DNA of 6,068 nt from Fen-999 sp964530115 (lineage in GTDB: Bacteria > Pseudomonadota > Gammaproteobacteria > Burkholderiales > Rhodocyclaceae): assembly GCA_964530115.1 (NCBI GenBank), contig CAZGYD010000163.1, positions 1-6,068 on the forward strand, given 5' to 3'. Positions 5,922 through 6,068 of the stretch are shown one piece after another (the stretch's first letter is position 1; every line of letters begins with the position of its first letter). Both the position numbers and the translations under genes were made by a program. The notes under the pieces are model-generated. The model saw nothing but the letters and a program-made list of their open reading frames with translations, was not told where the DNA came from and searched no databases.

Positions 5922-5989
5922 CTCCCCCTCCCGGGGGAGCGGCCCGCCTGCCCCCCTTCGCTCCGGGACCTTACGTGGCGCCCCGATCC
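5922..5989. repeat. REP-like repeat, copy 2 (hairpin plus conserved tail)
   Basis: A 7-bp stem, CTCCCCC-TCCC-GGGGGAG (5922-5939), is followed by a tail sharing most positions with copy 1 (CTTCGCTC, ACCTTACG, CCGATCC in the same order and nearly the same spacing). The stem sequence differs from copy 1 while the ability to pair is kept, which suggests that structure is what is conserved. Confidence 0.65.
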
Positions 5990-6068
5990 TGGCTCTGACC
6001 CACACCGGGCCCCGGCGCCGACCCATTCTGAGTCTAGCGCGTGCGTCGCCTGGTGTTTGTAGAAAAAA

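Larger units (their letters stand above)
5752..6068. other. Non-coding right-hand region, 317 bp
   Basis: No open frame here has a ribosome site, recognisable protein motif or family resemblance. The frames that remain open are low-complexity Pro/Arg/Gly translations. Contents are the two REP-like copies, the inverted repeats between them, and a run of nine C at 5910-5918. The last ~80 bp (5990-6068), ending in AGAAAAAA, show nothing I can name and look less GC-rich at the very end. Confidence 0.6.

Noticed and set aside
5767..5989. CRISPR array
   Set aside because: There are only two copies, about 155 bp apart, with diverged stems and no uniform spacers; structured REP-like repeats fit better.
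5277..6062. Plus-strand 261-residue open frame running into the right-hand region
   Set aside because: Its first half is a frame-shifted reading of the iron-binding protein gene and the rest is Pro/Arg-rich repeat translation.

Overview
The window is GC-rich, densely coding proteobacterial DNA. Strong G/C preference at third codon positions leaves long antisense frames open. Protein content (PrpE, a YhdH/AcuI-type reductase, a response regulator with a GGDEF-like domain, an NlpC/P60 hydrolase, a FutA/FbpA-type iron-binding protein) fits a betaproteobacterium, possibly Rhodocyclales-like. That placement is inference; there is no rRNA or other marker gene here.

Left two thirds (1-3958, minus strand): a compact apparent operon, read from about 3990 leftwards. 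Its order is an AcuI/YhdH-type NADPH-dependent acrylyl-CoA reductase (3958-2951), then 5 bp later a response regulator with a degenerate GGDEF domain (2945-1782), then 20 bp later propionyl-CoA synthetase prpE (1761 to beyond the left edge, 587 residues visible). PrpE-type ligases can activate propionate and, in some bacteria, acrylate. AcuI reduces acrylyl-CoA to propionyl-CoA. The two enzymes therefore make a plausible acrylate/propionate assimilation module with a signalling protein between them. The regulator's GGDEF signature reads YGDRL, so it is probably not a cyclase, but it keeps an RxxD motif at the product-binding I-site position. A perfect 24-bp palindrome lies near the 3' end of the regulator gene, about 60 bp before prpE.

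Middle (3959-4060): a 102-bp divergent promoter region. A TATAAT box faces left to the acuI operon, and TTTACA-17-TATATT faces right to the next gene. The rightward promoter would start transcription about 3 nt before the ATG, implying a nearly leaderless mRNA.

Right third (4061-5751, plus strand): a secreted NlpC/P60 peptidoglycan hydrolase (4061-4594). A 149-bp gap follows, with a hairpin and a second promoter carrying a CCTAT-ACA-ATAGG palindrome over its -10. Next is a periplasmic Fe(III)-binding protein (4744-5751) with a full His plus four Tyr ligand set. No permease or ATPase gene follows it in the window.

Right end (5752-6068): 317 bp with no supportable gene. It holds two copies of a hairpin-plus-tail repeat about 155 bp apart, with more inverted repeats between them. 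It looks like a REP-like intergenic repeat cluster. The last ~80 bp hold nothing I recognise.
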